A stretch of DNA of 64,000 nt from Geosiphon pyriformis (GCA_016748015.1 JAAOMT010000630.1:377308-441307), one strand, 5' to 3'. Counted from the stretch's first letter, positions 39,050 to 49,732 are shown. Program-made: numbers and translations. Notes: generated by a model from the sequence alone, not told the origin.

Positions 39050-39931
39050 TGTTATGGAATGGTTTTCTTGGTATATTTAATTGCCAATATTCCGTTTTAA
39101 TTGCAATCAGTCTCTCATGAGTTTCTCAATTCTATTTGTGTGATAATGTCACTGTTATATTGAAGGCTTTCTCTTTAATGTCACAATGTAAGTTATTTCT
39201 CAATTTCTGATTGTTGTGTGTGTTTATGTAATCCTTCCCAGAGGTTGAACTGAAATCTACCTACTGTCTGAGGTTTTCTCTGAGGCTATCCTTGCAATTG
39301 TCTGATGTGTTTCTCTAATCTAGAAACACAGAATGTTAATGGCCTTTAGTGCTTTTCTTAATTTTTACAATAAAGCTTTTATTAATTAGTAATAACATGA
39401 ATAATCTTGATTAGGGATTATTCTTCCAAAGAATTCAGCTGATAAATAATAGTGTCATTTAATAAATAATACAAATAAGTTTCTTAACACTTTGGGTTGT
39501 GATCATTCAGTTTTCAATATTCTTTTTTATTTCTTTTTAATTAAAGATTTTTGTGGATATTTATTTTAAAAGTAAAGACTAGAAGATAATTAAAGTGAAA
39601 CTGTTAAATGAATTGTTTGATAACTTGTTTTTATAATTTGTTTTATGACTTGATTTTTTTTTCTTAATATTAAAGCTACTGTATATATACATGTTTGTAG
39701 TTCTACAAGAAAACACATTGTAATACTTTCTTTTTGATATTTTAACCTGGTGTTTGCTGTTATCACCAGTTGGTGTTGGCTGCTATTGTGAACTGGTGCT
39801 TGCCACTATTGCAAAATGGTGTTTGCTACTATGTTAATTATTACCTTTCTAAGATTATTACTGCACTATATTATGATTGAATAGTTTATATTATTTTTAT
39901 GATTCTTTTGCTAAATTTTTAAATCGTAACA
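39050..39931 (+). mobile_element. Solo LTR inserted in LINE copy C
   Basis: It begins TGTTATGG and ends CGTAACA, the same terminal sequences as the sense strand of the gypsy LTR at 41433-42062 (TGTTATGG...CCCGTAACA). It is 882 bp long, has no coding capacity, and carries 4-bp flanking duplications (GTGG). Its interior has short tandem phrases (TGGTGTTTGCT and variants near 39745-39830). Most likely it is a single LTR left by recombination between the two LTRs of a full element, in plus orientation. Confidence 0.8.
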
Positions 39932-39949
39932 GTGGGAAAACTTGTATTA

Positions 39950-40790
39950 TCAATTAATTATTGGATACTGACAATAAAGTTTATTGTGTTGGATTTGTTT
40001 TGAGTCAAAAGATAATATAAAGTCTGCATATTGTACTGAGCCAATCTTAAGTAATATTAAACTCTCTTGGACAAGATTGGATTTGGTTCAATATAAAAAA
40101 TATGGGAAGTTTGGTCATTCTGCTTTAGAATGTAATATAACAGATATGTCTGCTTTTAAGCTCTTAAAATTATTTAAGAAGTTTGTTTCTAAGATGAATC
40201 ACCTTTGGCTGGCAAAATTATACACTAAAAAAAGTATTCTTATCTCTTGTTCTATCACTTTTGGTGGCAAATTTTGGGCTTAAGTAGTCTTAGCAGCACT
40301 TGTTTCTTATGTTTTTTTTGATGGTTCTGGTTCTGGTCTCTCTTCTGGTGCCTCAGATTTCAGTAGTAGACTTTTTTTTTTCTTAATGCTGATTTCTCTT
40401 TAAGTACATATTTGGCCTCTCTGGAACAATTTTTAGAATTGCTGGCTGATCAAGTATTTAATATTATGTGCAGATTAAATGGTATGAAGTTGGTACTCTT
40501 GGTATTTGTTTATCATGTAATATTTTCAGTTACTTCTGTTTCTATGGTGTTGATATCAAATGTTAATATGATTTTGAATGTTCTCCAGCTATCTTTTTTC
40601 TCTTCTTCTCTTGTATTAAAAAACAAGGTTGTGAATTTGGGTCTAAATAGTTCAAAAGTTTTCACTTTCAAAGTTGGCAGTTTGAAATCTAAGATAATAG
40701 TTTTTAAAGTTTTTATTAACTTAATTTTAGAGAAGTTGGATTTGTTGTGTGCAAATTCGGGCTCCTTAATACATCATTTGTCTTAATAAG
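39950..40790 (+). pseudogene. LINE copy C: zinc-knuckle and linker region
   Basis: The frame at 39984-40283 contains YCTEPILSNIKLSWTRLDLV followed by YKKYGKFGHSALEC, a CCHC-like knuckle in which the first two cysteines have become tyrosines (TGT to TAT, G to A). Nucleic-acid binding is the usual role of this module. 40412-40786 follows with LASLEQFLELLADQVF and the Leu/Ser-rich segment shared with copy B. Confidence 0.7.
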
Positions 40791-41049
40791 TAAGCTTATT
40801 TGGAAAATAACTACATGTAATATTAAGAATATGACAAATTTAGCTAAACAAAAAAACATTGTTTATTGGTATAGGGAATCAGAAAATATGGTTTTAATTG
40901 TTACAAAAACTAAATTAAGATCTAATATTAAGCCATAAATCATAAATAAGCTTGATGAAGTTCGGATTTTTTCTTCTGGTTTGGATGTAGGTTTTTTTGT
41001 TACTGAAATTACTATTGTCATGAACAAATCTTTGGCTTGACATGTCTTA

Positions 41050-41432
41050 AAAATGGATAAAATTCTGAGTTGGTTAATTTCTGTATGTTTTTTGTTTAAA
41101 AACAAGCTTTTATTAATGATTTTGGATCTGTATGCTGGTATATCTATTAGTATATATTTTAGCCAAGCTTTTAACATCAATTCTATGATTTTTAGAGCAG
41201 CTAATTCTAGCTCATTCACAATTGTTGATAGTGACTTTAATGAAAATGGATTTAAGAGAAATGTGAGCTTCAAGTTCTATTTAGATTTGAGTCTAGTTAA
41301 TACTTTTAGTAAACATTCATTGGCCCAAGTTTCTATTTAGAGCAATTTTAGGGGTGTTAAAAAGATGCTAGATTTTATTTTTGTGAGTAGAAACCTGGCA
41401 TCTACAATTGCATTACATAAAGTTAATGATAT
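41050..41432 (+). pseudogene. LINE copy C: EEP endonuclease remnant, interrupted by the gypsy element
   Basis: 41053-41340 reads LYAGISISIYFSQ, SSFTIVDSDFNENGF and DLSLVNTFSKHS. After a stop it continues FRGVKKMLDFIFVSRNLAS and HKVNDI up to the gypsy insertion. The frame resumes at 49076 with LKFFDTDHKTVLVV, which contains the D-H pair that closes EEP domains (SDH-type motif). Confidence 0.75.
41428..41432 (+). repeat. Target-site duplication of the gypsy element (ATAT, 41429-41432)
   Basis: ATAT precedes the left LTR (41429-41432) and follows the right LTR (49072-49075). In AT-rich DNA this alone would be weak, but deleting one copy with the element restores the LINE frame (VNDILKFFDTDHK). 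Confidence 0.75.
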
Positions 41433-42062
41433 TGTTACGGGTTGGAGTAACAAGCTAATGGATAGCAAGGGAGAACAGTATTGTATGGTGATAAAAATAA
41501 ACAAAGAAGGAATTACAATAAGAGAGTGAATTGAATAAGTAGGAATTCAATGTGCATGATCAGTCTCATAAAAATCACAGTCACTAATCTTTTCTTAAAT
41601 CTGAAGGTAGAGGAATAGTCCATGATTGTCAACAAGATAACACTGCTGCTATTATTCTATGTCTCAACTCGGCAATTCTTAGAATCAATAACAGGTATTA
41701 TTGTACTTTTTAATCGTTTCTTTATTCAATGAATTACAAGAGCAAGCCAATTGCTTCTCAGGCTAATTCTAACAAATACAAATCAAGAAGGGGAAAAGAT
41801 AAGGTATGTGAATGCCAACAAGTAGATACTTGAAGGTAAGGAAAGGGGAATAAGCGATTATGAAAGGAAGTAATTAATATTGTTTATTTCGTTACTTTGA
41901 TCATGTTTTTCTATAGCTAAGGGAATCATCGCTTATATAGCTATCTAAAGTGATCAATAATCAGGTCAACAATCACTATCTAAAAATAGGGTGGCTAATT
42001 ATATGATATCAGTGGCTAATACATGTGATAATTAATAAAAACTATGTGTTTCAACCATAACA
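41433..42062 (-). repeat. Left LTR of the gypsy element (3' LTR in sense), 630 bp
   Basis: It pairs with 48382-49071. The ends are TGTTA and TAACA. All aligned substitutions against the other LTR that I could find are transitions. It has one copy of a 12-bp unit (41956-41967) that is present about six times in the right LTR. Confidence 0.95.
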
Positions 42063-42784
42063 TCATTCTCTCCAAAGAGATTGAGCTTCGGCAAAATCAA
42101 ACTATTTATGGAATAGTCTATGTGAAGGGTTTTGTCTAACTCAAAACTAATTAGTTTGTTGAAGTTTTTTGTGGATAGAGTATATAGTACTTGAGGTGAA
42201 ATAAGCTTTGTATCCAAGAGACCAAATCTTTGTATTAGAGTTCTGGTTCTTTTAGCAATGGTCAAAACTCTTGAAACATCCAATCGTATAATGCCCAAAA
42301 TTTCCACTTGTATCTCTGAAGTTGTTTTCTTCATGAGCTTCATGTCTTCTATGATTTCACCAAGACAACCATAGAGTTCTAGTTGTCTTCCATATGACAA
42401 GTTTTTGTCTATGGGCAAGATTTCTTGTATTGTTTTTTCAATTGTGCTGGAAGGTGAAAGTATCACTACTGTTATGCTTTCCAGCAGGTATTTATCCATT
42501 TTGCCACCAATTTTTTCTCTTCTGGTAGTTGTTTTCTTTGGTCTAATAACAGTGTGAGTTCCACTGTTGTCTGTTATAGTGGTTTGTTTTCTGATAGTCA
42601 GAGTAGCATTTAGATAGTTCTTGATCCAGTACTCATGGAGAGTATAGAAAGCATTTTGAATGTTTTGATCCAGGAAATAATTGTTCATGTCAATTGAAGA
42701 TACCTCTGTTTTGGGAATAGTGCATTTATTTATATTTAATTTTTGCTGATCATTTGGGTTGGTATTACCACAACAGGTAACCAA
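42032..42784 (-). CDS. Extra intact ORF downstream of gypsy pol, unknown function
   Basis: 250 codons, open from ATG at 42784 to a stop inside the 3' LTR (42032), in a different frame from the end of pol, which it overlaps by a short stretch. No recognisable domain was found: it has no signal peptide or membrane segment, so an envelope role is not supported. It is Thr/Ile/Leu/Lys-rich, with phrases such as RPKKTTTRREKIGGKMDKYL, LSYGRQLELYGCLGEIIEDM and VLTIAKRTRTLIQRFGL, and is probably mostly helical in its second half. It is the longest uninterrupted frame outside RT in an element whose gag and pol have many stops. It may be an accessory gene of this lineage or a captured host fragment. Confidence 0.5.
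   Translation of the reverse strand: MVTCCGNTNPNDQQKLNINKCTIPKTEVSSIDMNNYFLDQNIQNAFYTLHEYWIKNYLNATLTIRKQTTITDNSGTHTVIRPKKTTTRREKIGGKMDKYLLESITVVILSPSSTIEKTIQEILPIDKNLSYGRQLELYGCLGEIIEDMKLMKKTTSEIQVEILGIIRLDVSRVLTIAKRTRTLIQRFGLLDTKLISPQVLYTLSTKNFNKLISFELDKTLHIDYSINSLILPKLNLFGENDVMVETHSFY
42063..42073 (-). other. Polypurine tract of the gypsy element
   Basis: GGAGAGAATGA lies directly before the 3' LTR in sense. This is the usual place for plus-strand priming. The non-autonomous element has a similar tract at 50714-50727 after the same GCTCAAT phrase. Confidence 0.7.
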
Positions 42785-44037
42785 TTAGGTTGTTTGTGAT
42801 ATTTCTTGAATCACGTGCCATGAACAGGGCGATCACTGAATATTGTTCCATATTAATCTTGTAAGATATAAGAACTATTGTTCAAAACTTTGTTGACTAT
42901 AAAGGGTTCTTTCCACTGGCTAGAGAATTTATCACCATAGACATTGTCTCTGTCTGAATGGTATTCCAAAACTAAGTCATTAACACTTAAGGAAAGTGTT
43001 TTATAGGTTTTTTTCTTTTTGAGCTTCTCTTGGACCTGTTTTATTTTTTCAAAGACAATTATCCGTGCTTCTACTAATGAGTCAAAAATGGTACCAAGTC
43101 TTCTTTGCAAAATGTTCTTGTAATCTCTTATTGTTATTTCTTCAAAAGATATTGTTTCTATATTCGTTTCTATTGGTAGAGTTGCTATTCGTTCATAAAG
43201 CAAATAAAAGAGTTCATAACTTGTTATGTCATGATTCACAGTTCTGTAAGCAAACAAGGTTGAAGGCAATACTTTGTCCCATAGGTTGGTTTTTTTACTG
43301 GTTTTGGCTAGGGTTTCACATAGTGTTCTATTAAAACGTTCCACTAGGCTATTTGTTTGGGGGTGATAAGGGGAAGAGAGTTTATAACATATTCCCATTT
43401 TTCTGCAAAGTTCTTCAACCAGTGTACTGAGAAAAGCTCTTCCTTTATCAGATAAAAGTTCTTTGGGGCAGCCATGGCGACAGATAATATCTTTATAATG
43501 AAATTGGCAATTGAGACTGCTGTTTGATCTGAGGTGGCTCTTGCTTCTACCCACTTTGTAAGATAGTCGGTAGCTGTGATAATGTATCTGTTGCCATCAG
43601 GAGTTACTGTTAAAGATCCAACAACATCTATACCAATTCTATCAAATGGTTGACCAACAGAGATTGGATAGATATCTTCCTTGCGATTGGGTTTTCCTCT
43701 TCTTTGGCAGATATCACAGGTTTTGATGTATTCAGCAATGTCTTTTCTCAAGATAGGCCAATAATAGCGAGCTAAAGTTTTCTGAATTGTTTTTGTTTTT
43801 CCAAAGTGTCCAGCTAATGGATCGCATATTGTAGATCACAATTTCTCTTTCTTCAAATCTAATGACTCTCTGGGGGTGGTCAGAATCTTTTCTATTTCTT
43901 TTATATAACTGGTTCTGGCAAATCAAATAGAAATTTGATTGTTTGTGCAAATGTTCTCTTTGCTGTTGAGTATAGTCCAGCGGGTATTGTCTTTTACTCA
44001 AAAATTTCATTAAAGCAGAGTAGTTGTCCAAGTCCAT
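42740..44037 (-). pseudogene. Gypsy pol: integrase region, frameshifted
   Basis: Three frames must be joined to cover the domain. 44037-43830 carries the end of the RNase H linker and the first part of the HHCC zinc module. After a frameshift near 43828 the phrase DPLAGHFGKTKT leads into KTCDICQRR (43751 frame), the CxxC of the zinc finger, and the first catalytic Asp (GIDVVGSL). A second shift near 43495 leads to the frame ending at 42853 with LLSDKGRAF (second Asp) and LVERFNRTL (Glu), completing a D,D,E triad. The C-terminus (SYILQD, HGT, FKKYHKQPNWLPV) has two in-frame stops and runs to about 42740. Integrase would insert the cDNA; this copy cannot make it intact. Confidence 0.88.
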
Positions 44038-44102
44038 TATCGTGTTTGTTTGTGGGGGAGTTACAAATAATTAAGTTGGTTTGGTTTGAGAGGGTTTTAC
44101 TA

Positions 44103-45590
44103 TTACTGGATGGTAAGTCTGGAGAGAGCATCGGTGTTTTGATGATTAGCTCTTTTGTGGTGTTGAATGTCATAGTCGAATTCGTCCAAGTGAAGTATCC
44201 AGCGAGTTATCCATTTATGTTCCAGGTTTTTTTTGTTGTGTAGCCAAACCAAAGCTTGGTGATCTGTTACCACCAAAAATTTCACACCCTTAAAATATTT
44301 GTCCCAATAGCTGGTAGCCCAAACTACTGCTAAGCATTCCTGCTCAGTAACTGAGTAGTTCCTTTCTGCTGGTGTGAGAGTTCTATTGGCATATGCTATG
44401 GCATGTTCTCTGTTATCTTTCTCTTTTTGGGAAAGAACAGCACCAAGTCCATAGCCAGATGCATTAGTGTGAAGGATAAAAAGTTGATTCAAATTAGGTT
44501 GCATGAGGATGGGTTCTGTAACCAGTTTTTCCTTCAGAATTTCAAATGCTTTTTGTTGATGAGTGCTCCAGTGATAATTGATGTTTTTCCTAAGTAGCTG
44601 ATTGAAAGGAGCAGCGATTTTGGAGAAATCTTTGACAAACTTGCAATAATAAGAGGCCAAACCAAGAAAAAAGCATAGTTCATGAACATTTATTGGTTGT
44701 CTAATGTTTTGAACTTTTTCAATTTTGGCTGGATCAGAGAAAATTCCATCTTTTGTAATAAAATGGCCAAGGAACTGGGTGGATTGACGTCCAAAGAATG
44801 ATTTGATTGGATTAATCTTGAGACCAGCATTTCTAAGGAGGTCAAAAACCTTTTGCAAATGTTCAAGGTGTTCATTCCAGGTTTTTGAGTATACCATTAT
44901 GTCGTCCAAGTAGATTAGAACAAAGTTTTCTTTTACTGATTCAAATACTTTGTCCATTAAGCATTGAAATATGGGAGGAGCATTTGTGAGACCAAAAGGC
45001 ATGACTGTAAATTTGTAGGTACCATACTTGGTGATGAAGGCAGTTTTCTTTCTGCTTTCTGGATCCATCTCTACTTGCCAGAATCCAGCAGTTAAGTCAA
45101 TGATTGAGAAGAAAGTGGCACCATGGAATTGGTTTAGCATTGCATCAATCTTGGGAAGTGGGTATATGTCTCTTTCAGTAATGGCATTTAATTGGTGATA
45201 GTCAACACAAAAGCGTAGAGTTCCTCCTTTCTTGGATATCACTACAACTGGAAATGCCCATTCACTCTTGGTTTCCTGTATGAATCCAAGGGTTTTCATT
45301 CGGGTTATTTCCTTTTTGATAAACTTATCATTGTGCTGGTTGGATTGATAGGGCTTCAAATGGATGGGGCGAGTTTCTCTGGTGATAATAGTGTGTTGTA
45401 TCACATGTGTACATCCAGGAGGTTCACCTTCTTTTGAGATAACTGGGCTGTTTCTAGCCAGCAGGTTTTCAATGTCTACTTTTCTTTCTTCTGGAGAGGG
45501 TTTTTTTTGTTCTACAACCAGTGATTGGATTTCAGGTGGTTTGTTTTCAAAGGACTTTTGGACTTCTTTTATTTCCTCACGGAGTATCAA
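44103..45590 (-). pseudogene. Gypsy pol: reverse transcriptase and RNase H, open 495-codon frame
   Basis: The best preserved part of the element. RT signatures in order: LRFCVDYHQLN, IDLTAGFWQVEMDP, MPFGLTNAPPIFQ and the polymerase box YLDD (about 44898-44912), all intact. RNase H follows, with HTNASGYGLGAVLSQ (about 44450-44495), TEQECLAVVWA, VVTDHQAL and NTDALSR. The first RNase H acid, normally D in the phrase TDAS, is N here (GAT to AAT, a G-to-A change). The frame upstream continues in register with the protease-RT linker (46130-45693), separated by two TAG codons. Converts element RNA to DNA in the family; RNase H activity is doubtful here. Confidence 0.93.
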
Positions 45591-45692
45591 GCTGATTGGT
45601 TCCTAATCTTTGTAATAGATCAGACAGGACATGCATTCATTGCTAGGAGAATACAATGGTTTGTTACACCAGCACTGGGCACAAGGACCATG

Positions 45693-46692
45693 CTACCAAT
45701 AACTGTATTTGGCTTTCTTGTCTGGCTTTCTGTCAAAGGTTCTTCTGAGCATGTCATAATAAGGCCAGCAGATCAGCTTGCCATTGACAATGATTTCTTC
45801 TTTATTTGCCTTGACATTATCTAGTGGTTTGTCATTGCTAGTGAAGATGGTATAAGCGAGTTCAGCAGTTTCTTCTTGTTCTTCTTGTTCTTCTTCTTCC
45901 TCACTTTCTTCATCATCTAATTCATCTGATTCATTTTCTTCTGGGCTCTGCTTGGGTACTGGGGAAGTTGTCCAATGGTGACATTTAACCACAATGGGTT
46001 TCTCACCACATCTGATCACAGAGTTCATAATCAAGCAAAGCTTTTGCTTTCTTGAGCCATTTATTGCCAACAATGATGGTGTATTCTTTTGCTTTAGACA
46101 CTTCCATATCAGTTTCAATGCTGATGCCATTGATGTGGACAGGAATAGCTTTGGTTATGTCAAGCCCTTTTTTCTTATCACCATGCACATTGGTCATTGG
46201 TCATGTGGATGATTCATTAATTTTTCTGCCAATTGCTTCAAGAAAGTGTTTGGCAATAACATTAACAGATGATTCACTGTCTAGGATCAAATCGATGAAG
46301 TAGCCAGCCACTTGGGCTTTACAAATTAGAGGAGTGACATTGCTATTGTCAGCAAGTCCAGCTTGGCAAGGGCATTTGTTGGTTTTGGGTGTCTTTTTCT
46401 TTGGAATCAGGGATTTGCAAAGATCTTTTCTGAATTGTGGATGAGTTATCAATTGGCCAAAGGTTATATATGCTGGGGTTTCCATAAGGTCTTTGACAAC
46501 AGAATAGAAATCGGATTTTTGTACTATTTCTGGGGGTTCTAACTTTGGAGGGTTCTTAAAAACTTTGGCTTTTGGGGGCTCATTGTTGTCAACAGTTGAT
46601 GTAGAAGCTTTATTGGGGTCTAGAACGAAATCAACTTTGGCTTTCTTCTTCTTTCTTGTGGATTCAGAGGGGTTGATTGCTAATTCATCCAT
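45693..46692 (-). pseudogene. Gypsy protease and acidic linker, frameshifted
   Basis: 46692-46201 holds a Lys/Pro-rich lead and the aspartic protease region: CKAQVAGYFIDLILDSESS, where D-S-E replaces the family's D-S/T-G (GGA or GGG to GAA, G to A), so the active-site loop is damaged. The same frame continues (46197-46003: IPVHINGI, YTIIVGNKWLKKA), then shifts to 46130-45693, which includes a run of Glu with DELDDEESEEEEEQ and ends near the start of the RT frame. Retropepsins cut the Gag-Pol chain. Confidence 0.8.
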
Positions 46693-46779
46693 GTCATGGT
46701 CATCATCAGTTAAGTTAAAAGCGTAAAAGGGGTTTTCTTCTGGTTGGCTTGCACTCTCACCCTTTGAAGGTGTGCCTAC

Positions 46780-48356
46780 CAGTTTAAAGGCTGATAAACA
46801 GTGGCTTCAACTAGGGGATCCTCTCCAAAGAAATTGATATTGGCATGATTGGGTCTTTGGTTGGGCACATTGTTGTTGTTGATCCTGTTGTTCTGAGCAT
46901 CATTGTTTCTGAGGACTGGTGGAGGCAGTGGAGGATTGTTGCAATCTTTTGAAAAGTGTCTAGTTAATCCACAGTGATAGCATACAGGTGGGCTATGATT
47001 TTGTTGTCTTTGATAAGGTGATTGCTGGGGCTAATTGAAGCGTGGTTCAAATCTGGGTCTTTGTGATTGCTGATTTTCTCTGACTGCTTGGGCTAAGGAT
47101 TCTAATAACTGAGCAAGATTTGCTGTAAGTCTGTCTATTAACTGTTCATTTGGATCTTGAGTGTGAGTGGCAAAAGAAGTAGCAGCCATTTAAGGGGCAG
47201 GAGCCATAACAGGAACAGGAGCAAAAACTGGTAGTGTGGATCCCAAGTGCATCCTTTGGTTATCTTCAATTTTTTGTGCTAATTCAATAGCCATATTCAT
47301 GGTGGGATTATTTTTCAGGGCCAGGAGGGGCCAAAGAGCATACAATAGATCAGTTCTCAATTTTTTTGTAAAGGAGTGAATTTTTTGCTCTTCTGTCCAA
47401 TTTCTTCCAGTGTCTACTCATTTGATTAACTTTCTGATTGCTTTGGTGTATTCAGTTACAACTTCACTAGGACCTTGGGTTCTTCTTTCCAATTCTATAT
47501 GCTATTTTGATATTAATATTGGGGTTCTGAACTTGTTTTCAAACCAGATAGTAAAAAAAGTGTTGATTTTTCCCACATTTGCTGGTGTCCATCTAACAAT
47601 TTTTTGCTGGGCATTGGCATCTGTTTCTTGTGAGAACCAGATAGCAGGGGATCCTTGAAGGTAGCCACCGACAATTTGGAACTTGTACTCATTATCATAT
47701 TGATTGGCTGTAGTGGCTCTTTCAAAGTTATCTAACCATTCAATTGGATCTTGTGCATTACTTCTAAATAATAGTATTGGGGTGTTGTTTCTTTGCCCTA
47801 AAGCAGTTTGTATACCTTGGAGGGCGGCCAGAATGTTTGCTTGTATGGGGTCATTAGCCATTGGTTCAGGGATAACTGTTTGTGTAGACGAGTCTGATTT
47901 GCTTGATAAAAGATCAAAAACAGGGGCAGTTTGGTAGCTTTCTTCTTCTGTTTCAAAGGGAGTTTCAGTTGCTTGATAGGCAGCAATCTAAATATGGATT
48001 TGATGATTCAGATATTCGAAATCAGGGGGCTATTGTTCAAAGGTTGCAGAATATAAGAGCTGATTGATACTGTTGTTTCTTTCTTCAAAGTCATTTTCAA
48101 AATAAGCTTGGTCAAAGTAATAGGTTGTATAAGCTGTGTAGGTTTCAGCTGAATGCTCATTCAGGAACCAGTTCTAAAAGTCTTGGAATTGTCTACTGGA
48201 TTGTTTTTCAAGGGGGAAGCAGATCAAGCAGGAGGGCAGAGGATTAAGTTCAATGAAACTTTGGTTGTTTCTATTGTGTGCTACAAAGTGTTCTTCTGAT
48301 TGCTGTGGCAGATATAAGTAATCACCCATACAATGAGGAAATAAGTGAATTTTCAC
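46780..48356 (-). pseudogene. Gypsy gag with CCHC zinc knuckle, several stops
   Basis: One frame runs from the ATG at 48356, 26 bp inside the 5' LTR edge, to about 46790. It carries a capsid-like part (AQDPIEWLDNFERA, GSPAIWFSQE, NKFRTPILIS, LRTDLLYALWP) and the nucleocapsid knuckle CYHCGLTRHFSKDC at 46982-46941 (CX2CX4HX4C, complete). The in-frame stops sit where Trp or Gln is expected, for example TAG after PILISK and TGA after RKLIK, each explained by a single G-to-A or C-to-T change. A frameshift near 46785 leads to the protease frame. Gag would form the particle that packages element RNA. Confidence 0.88.
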
Positions 48357-48360
48357 AACC

Positions 48361-48375
48361 TCACAGGGAGCACCA
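48361..48375 (-). other. Primer-binding site of the gypsy element
   Basis: TGGTGCTCCCTGTGA lies six bases inside the 5' LTR in sense. It starts with TGG, as expected for pairing with a tRNA 3' CCA end; the primer tRNA would end AGGGAGCACCA. Which tRNA this is was not determined. The non-autonomous element has TGATGCTCCCT at the equivalent place. Confidence 0.75.
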
Positions 48376-48381
48376 CTTTTA

Positions 48382-49071
48382 TGTTACAGGTTGGAGTAAC
48401 AAGCTAACGAATAGCAAGGGAGAACAGTATTGTATGGTAATAGAAATAAACAAAGAAGAAATTACAATAAGGGAGCGAATTGAATAAGTAGGAATTCAAT
48501 ATGCGTGATCAGTCTCATAAAAATCACAGTCGCTAATCTTTTCTTAAATCTGAAGGTAGAGGAATAGTCCGTGATTGTCAACAAAATAACACCGCTGCTA
48601 TTATTCTATGCCTCAACTCGGCAATTCTTAGAATCAATAACAGGTATTGTTGTACTTTTTAATTGTTTCTTTATTCAATGAATTACAAGAGCAAGCCAAT
48701 TGCTTCTTAGGCTAATTCTAACAAATACAAATCAAGAAGGGGAAAAGATAAGGTATGTGAATGCCAACAAGTAGATACTTGAAGATAAGGAAAGGGGAAT
48801 AAGCGATTATAAAAAGAAGTAATTGATATTGTTTATTTCGTTATTTTGATCATGTCTTTCTACAGCTAAGGGAATCATCACTTATATAGCTATCTAAAGT
48901 AGTCAACGACCAGGTCAATGATCAGATCAATGATCAAGTCAATGATCAAGTCAATGATCAGGTCATTGATCAGGTCAACAATCACTATCTAAAAATAGGG
49001 TGGCTAATTATATGACATCAGTGGCTAATACATGTGATAATTAATAAAAACTATGTGTTTCAACTATAACA
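48382..49071 (-). repeat. Right LTR of the gypsy element (5' LTR in sense), 690 bp
   Basis: It pairs with 41433-42062. It is 60 bp longer, fully explained by about five extra copies of a 12-bp unit (AATGATCAGGTC and variants) at 48905-48976. Ends are TGTTA and TAACA. Confidence 0.95.
48905..48976. repeat. 12-bp tandem repeat in the gypsy 5' LTR
   Basis: Six head-to-tail units of AATGATCAGGTC with small changes; most units contain the palindrome TGATCA. The other LTR has a single unit. Confidence 0.9.
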
Positions 49072-49732
49072 ATATATTGAAGTTTTTTGATACAGATCAT
49101 AAGACAGTTTTGGTTGTAATCAGTTTGGGAGGACTTTTAGATGTTTGTCTCAACAATGTTTGCAAACAAACTAATCAGAATTGGTGAAAGTTCAGATTAA
49201 AACATGCAGATAAAGCTTATTAATTGTATTTTAAGAAGTAATTTTTTGTTAAGTTGTTGGTAAAATCAAATATGTTTGAAGATACAAAGAATAATAGTGA
49301 TTTGAATATAATATGGATGGTGCTAAAAAATATCATAGTACAGGTTGCTAACATAGTGTTTTCTAGACATTGGTATAGTAAATATGTTTGTTCAAAAAAC
49401 AAACAATCTTTGAAATTTTTTAAATTGGAGCTGTTTTTTGCAAAGATTGTAAAGATTTAGAATTTTGAGAATCTTCTGAATTTTGACTATTTTATTGGGG
49501 TTTGGTTAGATATTAATAAAGTTAAAGCATTTAAAGTTGTGACATGGTTTTAATTAGTACAAACTTGATAGATTTGGTCAAACATTTGTTAATAATTAGG
49601 AAAAAGTATCAGAAATCTAAGTATTTTGAATCAAAAGCATCTGAAAACACAGTTATTAGGAAGGTAATTGGCTGATATATAGAAAACTTTTGTTCTGACA
49701 AGAAGTGGATAATTAAAAGTATTCTTAAATGT
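49072..49732 (+). pseudogene. LINE copy C: end of endonuclease and connector to RT
   Basis: It resumes the LINE after the gypsy element: LKFFDTDHKTVLVVISLGGLLDVCLNN, then FSRHWYSKYVCSKNKQSLKFFKLELFFAKIVK (49360-49455). After stops it continues KASENTVIRKVIG, YIENFCSDKKWIIKSILKC, ending at the second LTR insertion. The matching stretch on minus in copy B is 34107-33950. Confidence 0.75.
49729..49732 (+). repeat. Target-site duplication ATGT, left of the non-autonomous LTR element
   Basis: ATGT here and at 53185-53188. With one copy and the insert removed, the LINE reads KSILKCSFYKIVLDYLVIE, aligning without a gap to KSILNQSFHKIVLNYLIVE of copy B. Confidence 0.88.

Larger units (their letters stand above)
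41433..49071 (-). mobile_element. Ty3/gypsy-type LTR retrotransposon, near full length, mutated
   Basis: 7.6 kb, sense on minus. Order in sense: 5' LTR (48382-49071), primer-binding site, gag with CCHC knuckle, protease, reverse transcriptase-RNase H, integrase, an extra open frame, polypurine tract, 3' LTR. The order RT-RNase H before integrase is the Ty3/gypsy arrangement. Several catalytic residues are altered and the frames are broken, so it is not autonomous now. It sits inside the endonuclease region of LINE copy C with a 4-bp ATAT duplication. Confidence 0.93.

Noticed and set aside
42032-42784. Envelope gene in the gypsy element
   Set aside because: The ORF is in the right place, but has no signal peptide, membrane segment or other envelope-like feature.
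45364-45824. Plus-strand frames within the gypsy pol region
   Set aside because: They are antisense shadows of the pol frame; protease, RT and integrase signatures are all on minus.
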